Source: Bacteroidota bacterium
GTDB lineage: Bacteria; Bacteroidota; Bacteroidia; Bacteroidales; Prolixibacteraceae
Assembly (NCBI GenBank): GCA_030695265.1
Contig: JAUYTA010000893.1
Location: 1-5,354 of the forward strand
DNA: 5,354 nt
Direction: 5' to 3'
A model generated the notes under the pieces. That model was not told the origin of the DNA. It did not search any database and saw nothing but the letters and a program-made list of their open reading frames with translations. This document shows positions 1 through 5,342 of this stretch, piece after piece (positions within the stretch are counted from its first letter, which is position 1; the number at the start of each line of letters is the position of its first letter). The translations under genes were made by a program, and so were the position numbers.

Positions 1-531
1 AAAATCAAGGTCATCGTTCCAGTAAATGCTCTGTTCTTCGAGCAACGATTCAATGTCTTCGTTGTCAAGTATCAGGTATTTAAAAATGTCTTCAATCAGC
101 TTACGGTCGTCGGCAAACGATTGCTGAGGCGCTTGCATATACTCTTTGTAAAAGTCCTGATCAATGAGTGTCACGTAAAGTTTACGGATCAAATCTTCGT
201 CATTGATCCATGTGAGTTTGGAAGCTTCAAGGTACTTGTTTAGCGGGATGTTGACCTTCAGCTTACTTAGCAGCAGGTTATTTACAAACCGGGTATTTGG
301 TGCAAGATCTTCGCTGGTTGGCCGATGCTTTTTTAGGCCCAGATCGATACGTTCTTCTGCAAATTTCTGAATGTCAAGCACAAGCGCCATCAGATAATGA
401 TAAAGATCGAATGTTTTCTGTAGGCTGAAAAAAAGTTCCTTTTCAGTGTTGTTGATCGAGGTGTCGGGTGAAGTAAAGAATGCGTAAAGTATCTGCAATA
501 CTTTGATTCGAATTATTCTTCTGCTAATCAT
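1..531 (-). CDS. nusB: Transcription antitermination protein NusB (5' part, runs off left edge)
   Basis: NusB is an RNA-binding factor that, with NusE/S10, NusA and NusG, forms the antitermination complex on boxA of rRNA operons. Reading the minus strand from the ATG at 531 gives an open frame of 177 codons to the window edge with no stop. It begins MISRRIIRIKVLQILYAF, the start typical of Bacteroidota NusB, and continues with a helical segment (LFFSLQKTFDLYHYLMALV). Bacteroidota NusB proteins are about 300 residues, with a long N-terminal region before the conserved NusB fold, so the C-terminal RNA-binding domain is expected beyond the left edge and cannot be checked here. The start is fixed by the conserved N-terminus. 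It reads in the same direction as the aldolase-rhomboid pair but is separated from it by 218 bases and probably has its own promoter. Identity rests on recognition of the N-terminal half only. Confidence 0.85.
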   Translation of the reverse strand, partial: MISRRIIRIKVLQILYAFFTSPDTSINNTEKELFFSLQKTFDLYHYLMALVLDIQKFAEERIDLGLKKHRPTSEDLAPNTRFVNNLLLSKLKVNIPLNKYLEASKLTWINDEDLIRKLYVTLIDQDFYKEYMQAPQQSFADDRKLIEDIFKYLILDNEDIESLLEEQSIYWNDDLDF

Positions 532-561
532 TGTCTTAGAACCTGTTTAAATATGGGAGGG

Positions 562-594
562 CAAAGTTATTATTTTTTCTTATAACAGTTGAAA
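562..594 (-). promoter_or_regulatory. Candidate Bacteroidota-type promoter for nusB
   Basis: On the minus strand the octamer TAACTTTG (569 down to 562) matches the Bacteroidota -7 consensus TAnnTTTG exactly. A TTTC (594-591), one base from the -33 TTTG, lies 21 bases further upstream. Transcription would start near 555, leaving a leader of roughly 25 bases before the nusB ATG at 531. The match and position are seen in the sequence; promoter activity is inferred. Confidence 0.45.
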
Positions 595-665
595 GCCGGA
601 TCGTTTTATTGGAAGTGAACATGTTTTTTAACCACTTGGATACATTGACCAGATTTATATCGAAA

Positions 666-746
666 AGTCATCCGATGAATGTTTCTGTGTAGAAAGTAAG
701 CAAATAATATACGTTAATCAGATAATTAAGCCTTCATCGGATGACT
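666..746 (-). repeat. 14-bp perfect inverted repeat behind the rhomboid gene; possible terminator
   Basis: The arm at 666-679 (AGTCATCCGATGAA) is the exact reverse complement of 733-746, with a 53-base AT-rich spacer. The right arm begins 4 bases after the rhomboid stop codon. Read on the minus strand, the structure is followed by TTTTCGATAT, so it could act as a terminator or 3'-end stabilising structure for the aldolase-rhomboid transcript. The long spacer is unusual for an intrinsic terminator; it contains a smaller repeat (TTAAT, six bases, ATTAA). It could also be the ends of a tiny mobile element, but I see no target-site duplication at its flanks. Confidence 0.5.
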
Positions 747-749
747 ATG

Positions 750-1460
750 TCAATTTTCTTCTTTTTCCTGATCTTCAGTTTCCTCCGGTTGGTTCCAGTA
801 TTCTTCTGAAGAATCTTCAACTTCAGGTTCATCTTCCCAGCTTGCTTCGGGTCGGGCTGGTCCCTGATGGCGGTAATAAAAAGCAAGCATTAAGCCACTT
901 GCAGAGCCCCATAAATGGCTTTCCCACGAGATTCCGGGTTTAAGCGGAAATATTCCCCAAAACATACTTCCGTAGAGAAAAATCACAATAATACCAATGG
1001 TGAGCAGGTTGGCATCTTTGCGGAATACCCCGCTGAAAAACAGGAAGGAAGCCAGTCCGTAAACAATTCCGCTTGCCCCGATGTGCCACGATTCGCGTCC
1101 TCCGAGCCAAACGCAAACCCCTGAAAGAATATAAATCAAAAAAAGGATGCGGTAAGCTAAGTGGCGGTAAAAATAAAGTAAGGCAAAAGACAGAATCAGG
1201 AAGGGTATGGAATTGGACATCAGATGATCGTAGCTGCTGTGGATAAAAGGGGAAAAGATAATTCCGGGCAATCCTTCAATTTGTAAAGGTAGAATGCCGA
1301 ATTCTACCAGACTAATATCCATTACATTTTCAGTCAGCTTTACCAACCAGAACAATCCAACGATCAAAACTGGTATCAGGAGACTGTATTTGAAAATCTT
1401 TTTTTCAATTTCCTTATCGAAAGGCGCTTGCTTGCGGGGGTAATAGTGAAATAAAGGCAT
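750..1460 (-). CDS. Rhomboid-family intramembrane serine protease
   Basis: Rhomboids cleave transmembrane substrates within the lipid bilayer using a Ser-His dyad. This 236-residue protein has the full signature: the HxxxN motif of the second membrane segment (H79 to N83 in HLMSN), the GASG motif with catalytic Ser130 (GASGIVYGLASF), and the catalytic His182 in SHLWGSASG followed by small residues that pack against the serine helix. About six hydrophobic segments are visible (roughly 27-41, 84-98, 103-119, 129-145, 151-169, 183-196), the basic bacterial rhomboid core. The last 32 residues (205-236) form a hydrophilic tail in which 16 residues are Asp or Glu, not needed for catalysis. The ATG directly abuts the TAA of the upstream aldolase, so the two are probably co-transcribed and translationally coupled. 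Substrate is unknown. Nothing suggests inactivation. Confidence 0.92.
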   Translation of the reverse strand: MPLFHYYPRKQAPFDKEIEKKIFKYSLLIPVLIVGLFWLVKLTENVMDISLVEFGILPLQIEGLPGIIFSPFIHSSYDHLMSNSIPFLILSFALLYFYRHLAYRILFLIYILSGVCVWLGGRESWHIGASGIVYGLASFLFFSGVFRKDANLLTIGIIVIFLYGSMFWGIFPLKPGISWESHLWGSASGLMLAFYYRHQGPARPEASWEDEPEVEDSSEEYWNQPEETEDQEKEEN

Positions 1461-2483
1461 TTAAACCAGCGATTTAATTAATTCTGCAAACTGATAGATA
1501 TCATCCTCTTTGGTATCAAACGAAGTCATCCAGCGAACTTCTGACCGGTGTTCATCCCACATATAGAAGAAATATTTTTCCTGAAGCAAAGGGATAATTT
1601 CAGGAGGAATAATGGCAAAAACCCCGTTGGCTGCTACTTCCTGTGTGATTTTGACTGCCGCAATTTTACTGACTTCCTGTTCAAGCAGTTTTGCCATTTT
1701 GTTTGAATGAGTGGCATTTCTTTTCCAGAGGTCATTCTGAAAATATGCAAGGAACTGCGCACTTACAAAACGCATTTTCGAGAACAATTGCATACTTTGT
1801 TTCCGGATGTATTTCGAGTTTTTCGACAATTCAGGATTGAAAAACAGAACCGCTTCGCCCAGCATCATGCCATTTTTTGTGCCACCAAACGAAAGTACAT
1901 CAATTCCGGCGTCAACAGTGAAAGCGCGGAAGGGCAGGTTGAGCGCAATAGCAGCATTGGCAATGCGGGCGCCATCCATGTGAACAAAAAGGCCGTGTTC
2001 GTGCGCCAAAGTTGTGATTGCTTTGATTTCATCAACCGAATAAACAGTACCCAGTTCGGTGACCTGTGAAATGGATATTATTTTGGGTTGCGAATGATGT
2101 TCAAAATCAAAACCGTGCAAATATTTGGAGATTCCTTCCGGCGTAATTTTGCCTTTTCTAACTTCAACCGGAAGCAATTTGCAGCCTGTAAATTTTTCGG
2201 GGGCGCCACATTCGTCCACCTGAATGTGAGCAGTCTCGGCACAAATAACCGAATGAAACGAGTGAGTCAGTGTAGAGAGGCTCAGTACATTGGCGCCGGT
2301 TCCGTTGAAAACAAAATAAACATCGGTTTGCTCACCAAATTCCTGTTTGAACCGCTGAATGGCCATTTCAGTAATTTCATCGCCACCATATCCAATTGCA
2401 TGCCCTTCGTTGGCGGCATAAATGGCACTTAAAATTTCAGGGTGGATTCCTGAATTATTGTCGCTTGCGAAACCTCGTTTCAT
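1461..2483 (-). CDS. ltaE: Low-specificity L-threonine aldolase (PLP-dependent)
   Basis: Threonine aldolases split L-threonine or L-allo-threonine into glycine and acetaldehyde in the cytoplasm; the family belongs to the fold-type I, beta-eliminating-lyase-like PLP enzymes. The 340-residue length is normal. Visible landmarks are the N-terminal SDNNSG (7-12), the phosphate-binding NGTGAN (60-65), His86 in AHIQVDECGAP, which in the family stacks on the cofactor ring, HMDGAR (168-173) with Asp170 and Arg173, and the Schiff-base lysine Lys203 in SFGGTKNG. The GGTKNG form resembles the Pseudomonas-type enzymes more than the E. coli LtaE type, so the symbol indicates function rather than closest orthology. 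Relatives act on other beta-hydroxy amino acids such as phenylserine, so substrate is not settled. It is first in an operon with the rhomboid gene; no metabolic link between the two is apparent. The start is supported by the conserved N-terminus. Confidence 0.9.
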   Translation of the reverse strand: MKRGFASDNNSGIHPEILSAIYAANEGHAIGYGGDEITEMAIQRFKQEFGEQTDVYFVFNGTGANVLSLSTLTHSFHSVICAETAHIQVDECGAPEKFTGCKLLPVEVRKGKITPEGISKYLHGFDFEHHSQPKIISISQVTELGTVYSVDEIKAITTLAHEHGLFVHMDGARIANAAIALNLPFRAFTVDAGIDVLSFGGTKNGMMLGEAVLFFNPELSKNSKYIRKQSMQLFSKMRFVSAQFLAYFQNDLWKRNATHSNKMAKLLEQEVSKIAAVKITQEVAANGVFAIIPPEIIPLLQEKYFFYMWDEHRSEVRWMTSFDTKEDDIYQFAELIKSLV

Positions 2484-2507
2484 GGTTAAATATTGTAATT
2501 TTAGCTT

Positions 2508-2538
2508 GAAATTAATATCGGTATAAAAGAACTCAAAA
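2508..2538 (-). promoter_or_regulatory. Weak candidate promoter for the aldolase-rhomboid operon
   Basis: In the 71-bp spacer between the divergent aldolase and GPP34 genes, the minus strand carries TTTTG (2538-2534), 19 bases, then TAATTTC (2514-2508). The -33 element and spacing suit the Bacteroidota consensus, but the -7 element is only a partial match to TAnnTTTG. The leader would be about 17 bases. I find no convincing plus-strand promoter for the GPP34 gene in the same spacer, though it must lie there or overlap it. Confidence 0.3.
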
Positions 2539-2554
2539 TTTCAACCTTCACAAA

Positions 2555-3202
2555 ATGGAACGGGAACTGAAACTTAGTGAGAAGTTATTTTGCTTGTCGG
2601 TAAATCCGAAAAGCGGCGGTATATTGATGAATGCCTCTGCCGCGTTAAGCATGACACTTACCGGTTCGGTATTTGTCGAACTGATAAAAAAAGAACTGGT
2701 TTCGATCGAAAACGGAGTGGTTCACCTGGCAAAACCGACTTTACAGAATGACGAAATACACGAGTTTTTCCTGAAACCAATCAGGTTAAGGGAAAAAGAC
2801 CGGAAAATAAGGACCTGGATTTCATGGTTTAATGCCAGGGGAAGGAAAATACGGAAGTTATTCATCCGCGATCTGGTTCGGAAAAATGTTCTGCGGATTG
2901 AAGAAAAACGGTTTCTGTTTATCCCGTATGATAAAATTTACCTGAAAGACCGCGAATTGGCTGAAAGTATCCGGAAAGAAATAGAAACCACTTTACTCGG
3001 AAAAACTCAACCATCTGATGATTCAATCATTTTAGCGGTGATGGCTGGCAAAACCAATTTGCTTTACCGCATTTTTCCGGAAAGGGCACAGCGAAAGGAA
3101 GCAGCCCGCAACTTGAAAAAACTTCCTGAAACACCAATATCAAAAGCAGTTCAGGAAGCCATACAGATGATGCATGCCGCTGTTGTTGCCGCTGCAACGT
3201 GA
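2555..3202 (+). CDS. GOLPH3/GPP34-domain protein
   Basis: The 215-residue protein fits the GPP34 (GOLPH3/Vps74-like) family in length and pattern. The N-terminus LSEKLFCLSVNPKSGGIL (7-24) matches the family's opening helix and turn (LxEdllLLal...G.). A small-residue helix follows (NASAALSMTLTGSVFVELIKK, from residue 26), then a short beta-hairpin (VSIENGVVHLAKP). The later part has alternating basic helices and a second hairpin (VLRIEEKRFLFIPYDKIYL), and the hydrophobic end of the domain (SIILAVMAGKTNLLYRIF). Eukaryotic GOLPH3 binds phosphatidylinositol-4-phosphate and Golgi glycosyltransferases; the role of bacterial members is largely unknown and I infer none. There is no signal peptide or membrane segment. 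The gene is transcribed away from the aldolase and appears to stand alone; its 3' flank contains tandem repeats and an intron rather than an obvious poly-U terminator. The start is the only ATG fitting the conserved N-terminus. Confidence 0.82.
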   Translation: MERELKLSEKLFCLSVNPKSGGILMNASAALSMTLTGSVFVELIKKELVSIENGVVHLAKPTLQNDEIHEFFLKPIRLREKDRKIRTWISWFNARGRKIRKLFIRDLVRKNVLRIEEKRFLFIPYDKIYLKDRELAESIRKEIETTLLGKTQPSDDSIILAVMAGKTNLLYRIFPERAQRKEAARNLKKLPETPISKAVQEAIQMMHAAVVAAAT

Positions 3203-3208
3203 GGAAAA

Positions 3209-3246
3209 GTGTTCAGTCTCAGTGTTCAGTCTCAGTCTCAGTCTCA
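3209..3246. repeat. Short tandem repeat based on GTCTCA
   Basis: Seven bases after the GPP34 stop, a 13-base unit GTGTTCAGTCTCA occurs twice in tandem (3209-3221 and 3222-3234), followed by two further copies of its last six bases, GTCTCA (3235-3240, 3241-3246). All copies are perfect. Such a tract could vary in copy number by slippage. It lies in non-coding DNA between the GPP34 gene and the intron. Confidence 0.85.
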
Positions 3247-3251
3247 GAAGG

Positions 3252-3291
3252 GGAAGATGGGAAGATGAGAAAGTGAGAAGATTAGAAAGCG
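3252..3291. repeat. Degenerate 8-bp purine-rich tandem repeat
   Basis: Immediately after the GTCTCA tract lie five 8-base units with the pattern RGAARRTG: GGAAGATG, GGAAGATG, AGAAAGTG, AGAAGATT, AGAAAGCG. The first two are identical and the others drift. Together with the neighbouring tract this gives a strand-asymmetric low-complexity block of about 80 bases. Function is unknown. Confidence 0.7.
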
Positions 3292-3320
3292 CGATTCATT
3301 TTTTTATTCATCCTTTTGGG

Positions 3321-3335
3321 GACACTGAAAGTGTC
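3321..3335. repeat. Perfect small hairpin upstream of the intron, probable target-site signal
   Basis: GACACT (3321-3326), loop GAA, AGTGTC (3330-3335) forms a 6-bp perfect stem. It ends 9 bases before the proposed 5' splice site. Group IIC introns are known to insert a short distance behind stem-loops, typically terminators or attC sites, so this is the expected position of the recognition hairpin. No T-run follows on either strand, so it is not a typical intrinsic terminator for the GPP34 gene. Confidence 0.55.
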
Positions 3336-3344
3336 AAATATGAA

Positions 3345-3750
3345 GTGTGTCGGGCATGGTTTTGTTCAAGGGAGTGCAAATCTCCTATACGCCGTTATGA
3401 CCGGAAGTATTAGCGAAGGACAAGGGTGTTTGGGGCGACCCGAAATCTGAAGGAAGTTCTAAGCAAAATCCAGGTACTGACGAACAGAAAGTCGATACAA
3501 GGCTGTAAAGGGAGGGTAACCGAGCTTCGGATTGGGAAAGCCCCAAAGTCATACGTAACCAGAGCAGTAAATCGGCCAGTACCGGATGAATGGACAAAGC
3601 CTTACCCCGAGAGGTCTCGCAAACCGTTGCAATAGCAACAATCTACCCGGAGACGGAAAGAGAAGGGATGTGAGAAGTCAGCAGAGGGCATATTAGGTAC
3701 AGACACGAGCCAACATAGATGTTGGAGGTCTCACAAAATACTGAAGGCCT
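3345..3750 (+). ncRNA. Group IIC intron ribozyme, domains I-III
   Basis: This stretch has no protein gene and is the 5' catalytic RNA. Domain I begins at GTGTG and includes a small stem GGAG (3371-3374) with CTCC (3382-3385). The strongly conserved AAGGGTGTT...GGCGACC...CTGAAGGAAG segment at 3422-3457 follows. A GCTTCG turn lies near 3522. The domain III part carries AAGTCAGCAG (3675-3684), a perfect 7-bp stem TGTGAGA (3669-3675) with TCTCACA (3729-3735), and inside it a hairpin CCAACA-TAGA-TGTTGG (3710-3725). Domain boundaries are approximate because the fold was done by eye. Short open frames crossing this region are non-coding shadows. Confidence 0.8.
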
Positions 3751-3753
3751 GAA

Positions 3754-3782
3754 TTTATTAGTTTAAGGAGCAGTTAGTTTAA
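3754..3782 (+). promoter_or_regulatory. Domain IV base helix (5' strand), distant Shine-Dalgarno and direct repeat before the intron protein
   Basis: TTTATTAGTT (3754-3763) pairs with AACTAATAGA (5203-5212), 10 pairs with one G-U, closing domain IV around the reverse transcriptase gene. Directly after it is AAGGAG (3765-3770), a good Shine-Dalgarno, but 22 bases from the ATG at 3793, farther than usual. TTAGTTTAA occurs at 3758-3766 and again at 3774-3782, so the second copy could also pair with the 3' strand. Whether the ribosome-binding site is used through folding of the intervening bases is unknown. Confidence 0.55.
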
Positions 3783-3792
3783 AATCTGTGTT

Positions 3793-5208
3793 ATGGAGCG
3801 ACAGCAACAAATAGCGTATCAATTAGATCTGTTTGCGGAACAGAAGGGGAACGCTATTGACCATTTTCAAATGAGCGGAGGCGTATCCGAAGGTTTAGAG
3901 GAAGAGGTGTTACAAGTAACAGAGGCAAGCAAACATGAACGAGCCTTAACGGACGATTTAATGCAGCATGTATGCAGTTCGGATAATATCCGAAAAGCCT
4001 ACAAGCAAGTGAAACAAAACGATGGCAGTCCGGGAGTAGATGGTCAAGACATCAGATCTTTTGGAGAATGGTATATCACCAACGGAGAATATCTACGGAA
4101 GCATCTACTAACGGGAAAGTACAAACCAGACCCGGTAAAATCAGTTGAGATCCCCAAACCGGACGGGAAAGGGAAACGCCAACTGGGGATACCCACGGTC
4201 AGGGACAGGGTTATCCAACAAGCGATCTATCAGGTATTGAACCTACTGTTCGATGGTGAATTTTCGCAAAGCAGTTATGGTTTTCGGGAAGGGCGTAATG
4301 CCCATCAGGGATTGAAGAAGTCCAGTGAATATATCAAAGGTGGTAGGGGCATTGTTGTCGATATTGACCTTGAGAAATTCTTTGACAGAGTTAACCATGA
4401 CCGGTTGATGCATCGTTTGTCGCAGACGGTAGGGGACAAGGTACTGCTGGGATTAATCAGGAAGTATTTACAAAGTGGCATCCTCACGGGCGGTTTGGTC
4501 AGCCAGCGGACAGAAGGCACACCACAAGGCAGCCCATTATCACCGCTATTGTCCAATATTGTTTTAGATGAGTTGGACAAGGAATTAGAGAAGCGAGGGC
4601 ACCAATTCTGTCGCTATGCGGATGATTGTAATATCTATGTCCGAACACAGAAGTCGGGAGAGCGGGTGATGCAATCCATTGGTAAGTTTATCGAAGAACG
4701 GTTGAAGCTTAAGATCAACCGGGAAAAGAGTAAAGTAATACCAAGTGGGGAGACAAAGTTTCTTGGCTACCGGATAGTTAAAGACGGGATATTGACAATC
4801 TCACCAATAAACATCAATAGGTTAAAGGATAAGGTTCGAAAGATCACCCAACGTAACCGTGGTGTATCACTGGAACGAGTTATATCCGAACTGAATTGTG
4901 TGTTAAGGGGATGGCTTCAATATTTTCGACATTCCAAATGGAGAGGTGTTCTGTTGGAACTTGACGGTTGGATCAGGAGGAAGCTAAGATGCTACAAACT
5001 AAAGCTGTGCAAGAATGTATATACCATTAAGCTCTTTTTGAGTCGGCAAGGTATTAATGAAACGCAGGCTTGGAATGTGGCGAAATCTGGAAAAGGGTGG
5101 TGGCGTTTATCGAAAGCACCCCCCGTATCAATAGCGATGAACCTGAAATGGTTTCACAACTTGGGACTGTTTTGTCTGGCATTAAATTACGACAAGTTAA
5201 ACAACTAA
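3793..5208 (+). CDS. ltrA: Group IIC intron-encoded reverse transcriptase/maturase
   Basis: The protein helps its intron fold and splice, and copies it into DNA during movement. The 471 residues contain the reverse transcriptase blocks in order: GSPGVDG (78-84), EIPKPDGKGKRQLGIPTVRDRVIQQA (about 119-144), the first catalytic Asp190 in VVDIDLEKFFDRVNHD, GTPQGSPLSPLLSN (242-255), and RYADD (274-278) with catalytic Asp277 and Asp278. A thumb/maturase domain X follows from about 345, including GWLQYFRH (373-380) and GWWRLSKAPP (435-444). No HNH or DNA-binding endonuclease domain follows, as in class C. It resembles the thermostable Geobacillus GsI-IIC enzyme (about 420 residues), but carries roughly 60 extra N-terminal residues (MERQQQIAYQLDLFAEQ...). 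An in-frame TAG at 3775-3777 makes the ATG at 3793 the first possible ATG start. All catalytic residues are intact, so it is likely active. The stop lies 5 bases before domain V. Confidence 0.95.
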   Translation: MERQQQIAYQLDLFAEQKGNAIDHFQMSGGVSEGLEEEVLQVTEASKHERALTDDLMQHVCSSDNIRKAYKQVKQNDGSPGVDGQDIRSFGEWYITNGEYLRKHLLTGKYKPDPVKSVEIPKPDGKGKRQLGIPTVRDRVIQQAIYQVLNLLFDGEFSQSSYGFREGRNAHQGLKKSSEYIKGGRGIVVDIDLEKFFDRVNHDRLMHRLSQTVGDKVLLGLIRKYLQSGILTGGLVSQRTEGTPQGSPLSPLLSNIVLDELDKELEKRGHQFCRYADDCNIYVRTQKSGERVMQSIGKFIEERLKLKINREKSKVIPSGETKFLGYRIVKDGILTISPININRLKDKVRKITQRNRGVSLERVISELNCVLRGWLQYFRHSKWRGVLLELDGWIRRKLRCYKLKLCKNVYTIKLFLSRQGINETQAWNVAKSGKGWWRLSKAPPVSIAMNLKWFHNLGLFCLALNYDKLNN

Positions 5209-5213
5209 TAGAA

Positions 5214-5244
5214 ACCGCCGTGGTACGAAAGTATGCCCGGTGGT
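5214..5244 (+). ncRNA. Group II intron domain V (catalytic hairpin, CGC triad)
   Basis: ACCGCCG (5214-5220) pairs with CGGTGGT (5238-5244), placing the CGC triad at 5216-5218 with the central G-U wobble typical of domain V. A GAAA tetraloop (5227-5230) caps the upper helix (TAC/GTA or GTAC/GTAT). A two-base bulge on the 3' strand (TG or GC, depending on register) is present, as required for metal binding. T5221 has no partner in either register and the upper helix is short. See the finding on this. Confidence 0.85.
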
Positions 5245-5246
5245 GT

Positions 5247-5278
5247 GGGAGGACAGCGGTGTGAGCCGCTTCCTACCC
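5247..5278 (+). ncRNA. Group II intron domain VI with bulged branch-point A5275
   Basis: Two bases after domain V, GGG (5247-5249) pairs with CCC (5276-5278), AGGA (5250-5253) with TCCT (5271-5274), and AGCGG (5255-5259) with CCGCT (5266-5270) around the loop TGTGAG. This leaves A5275 bulged on the 3' side, six bases before the proposed last intron base, the usual place of the branch-point adenosine. The intron can therefore in principle splice by branching. Confidence 0.8.
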
Positions 5279-5324
5279 GATTAACCACGTACGAAGTGCG
5301 GGGAAAGACAATAAAGTAAAATAA

Positions 5325-5342
5325 GAACCCCGAAGTGGGTTC
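5325..5342 (-). terminator. Probable minus-strand terminator for a gene beyond the right edge
   Basis: Read on the minus strand, GAACCC, loop ACTTCG, GGGTTC is a perfect 6-bp stem followed by TTATTTTACTTT. There is no T-run on the plus side. A TGA at 5343-5341 on the minus strand overlaps the stem base and could end a gene entering from the right, but only four codons are visible, so no gene is called. The site would be convergent with the GPP34 gene and the intron. Confidence 0.5.

Larger units (their letters stand above)
3345..5281 (+). mobile_element. Complete group IIC (bacterial class C) intron with its reverse transcriptase
   Basis: Group II introns are self-splicing ribozymes that move by reverse transcription into DNA. 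The element starts with GTGTG (3345-3349) and shows recognisable domain I-III sequence, a reverse transcriptase/maturase gene inside domain IV, a domain V with CGC triad, and a domain VI with a bulged A. It probably ends at the GAT at 5279-5281 (an AY 3' end; one base further is possible), giving about 1.94 kb. The protein lacks an HNH endonuclease domain, usual for class C. From memory, the start (GTGTG, then GGGCATGG) and the segment ending CTGAAGGAAG (3448-3457) closely resemble the structurally solved Oceanobacillus iheyensis IIC intron. It sits in non-coding DNA, interrupts no gene, and reads in the same direction as the GPP34 gene. The exact exon-binding sequence EBS1 could not be placed. 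Confidence 0.88.

Noticed and set aside
915..2432. Plus-strand frames opposite the rhomboid and aldolase genes (915-1124, 1707-2069, 2088-2432)
   Set aside because: They are antisense shadows of two well-supported genes and encode no recognisable protein.
3209..3291. CRISPR array
   Set aside because: Units are 6-13 bases, contiguous without spacers, and no cas gene is present.
3321..3335. Hairpin as intrinsic terminator of the GPP34 gene
   Set aside because: No U-run follows; AAATATGAA comes next, so only a target-site or structural role is proposed.
3339..3553. TCATA (3549-3553) as EBS1 for TATGA (3339-3343)
   Set aside because: It would leave A3344 unpaired next to the splice site, and the segment corresponds to a part of domain I that is not EBS1 in the intron I compare with.
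3306..3591. Eight-base complementarity between exon ATTCATCC (3306-3313) and intron GGATGAAT (3584-3591), considered as an IBS/EBS pair
   Set aside because: The exon site is 31 bases from the splice junction and on the far side of the hairpin, whereas IIC IBS1 adjoins the junction; a match of this length is expected about once by chance in these stretches.
3174..3635. Short open frames (3174-3413, 3426-3635 plus; 3385-3597 minus) between the GPP34 gene and the intron protein
   Set aside because: They run through the tandem repeats and the structured intron RNA, show no protein-family resemblance, and lack ribosome-binding sites.
4305..5264. Frames overlapping the reverse transcriptase (4305-4580 minus, 5070-5264 plus)
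   Set aside because: They overlap clearly conserved reverse transcriptase and domain V sequence in other frames.
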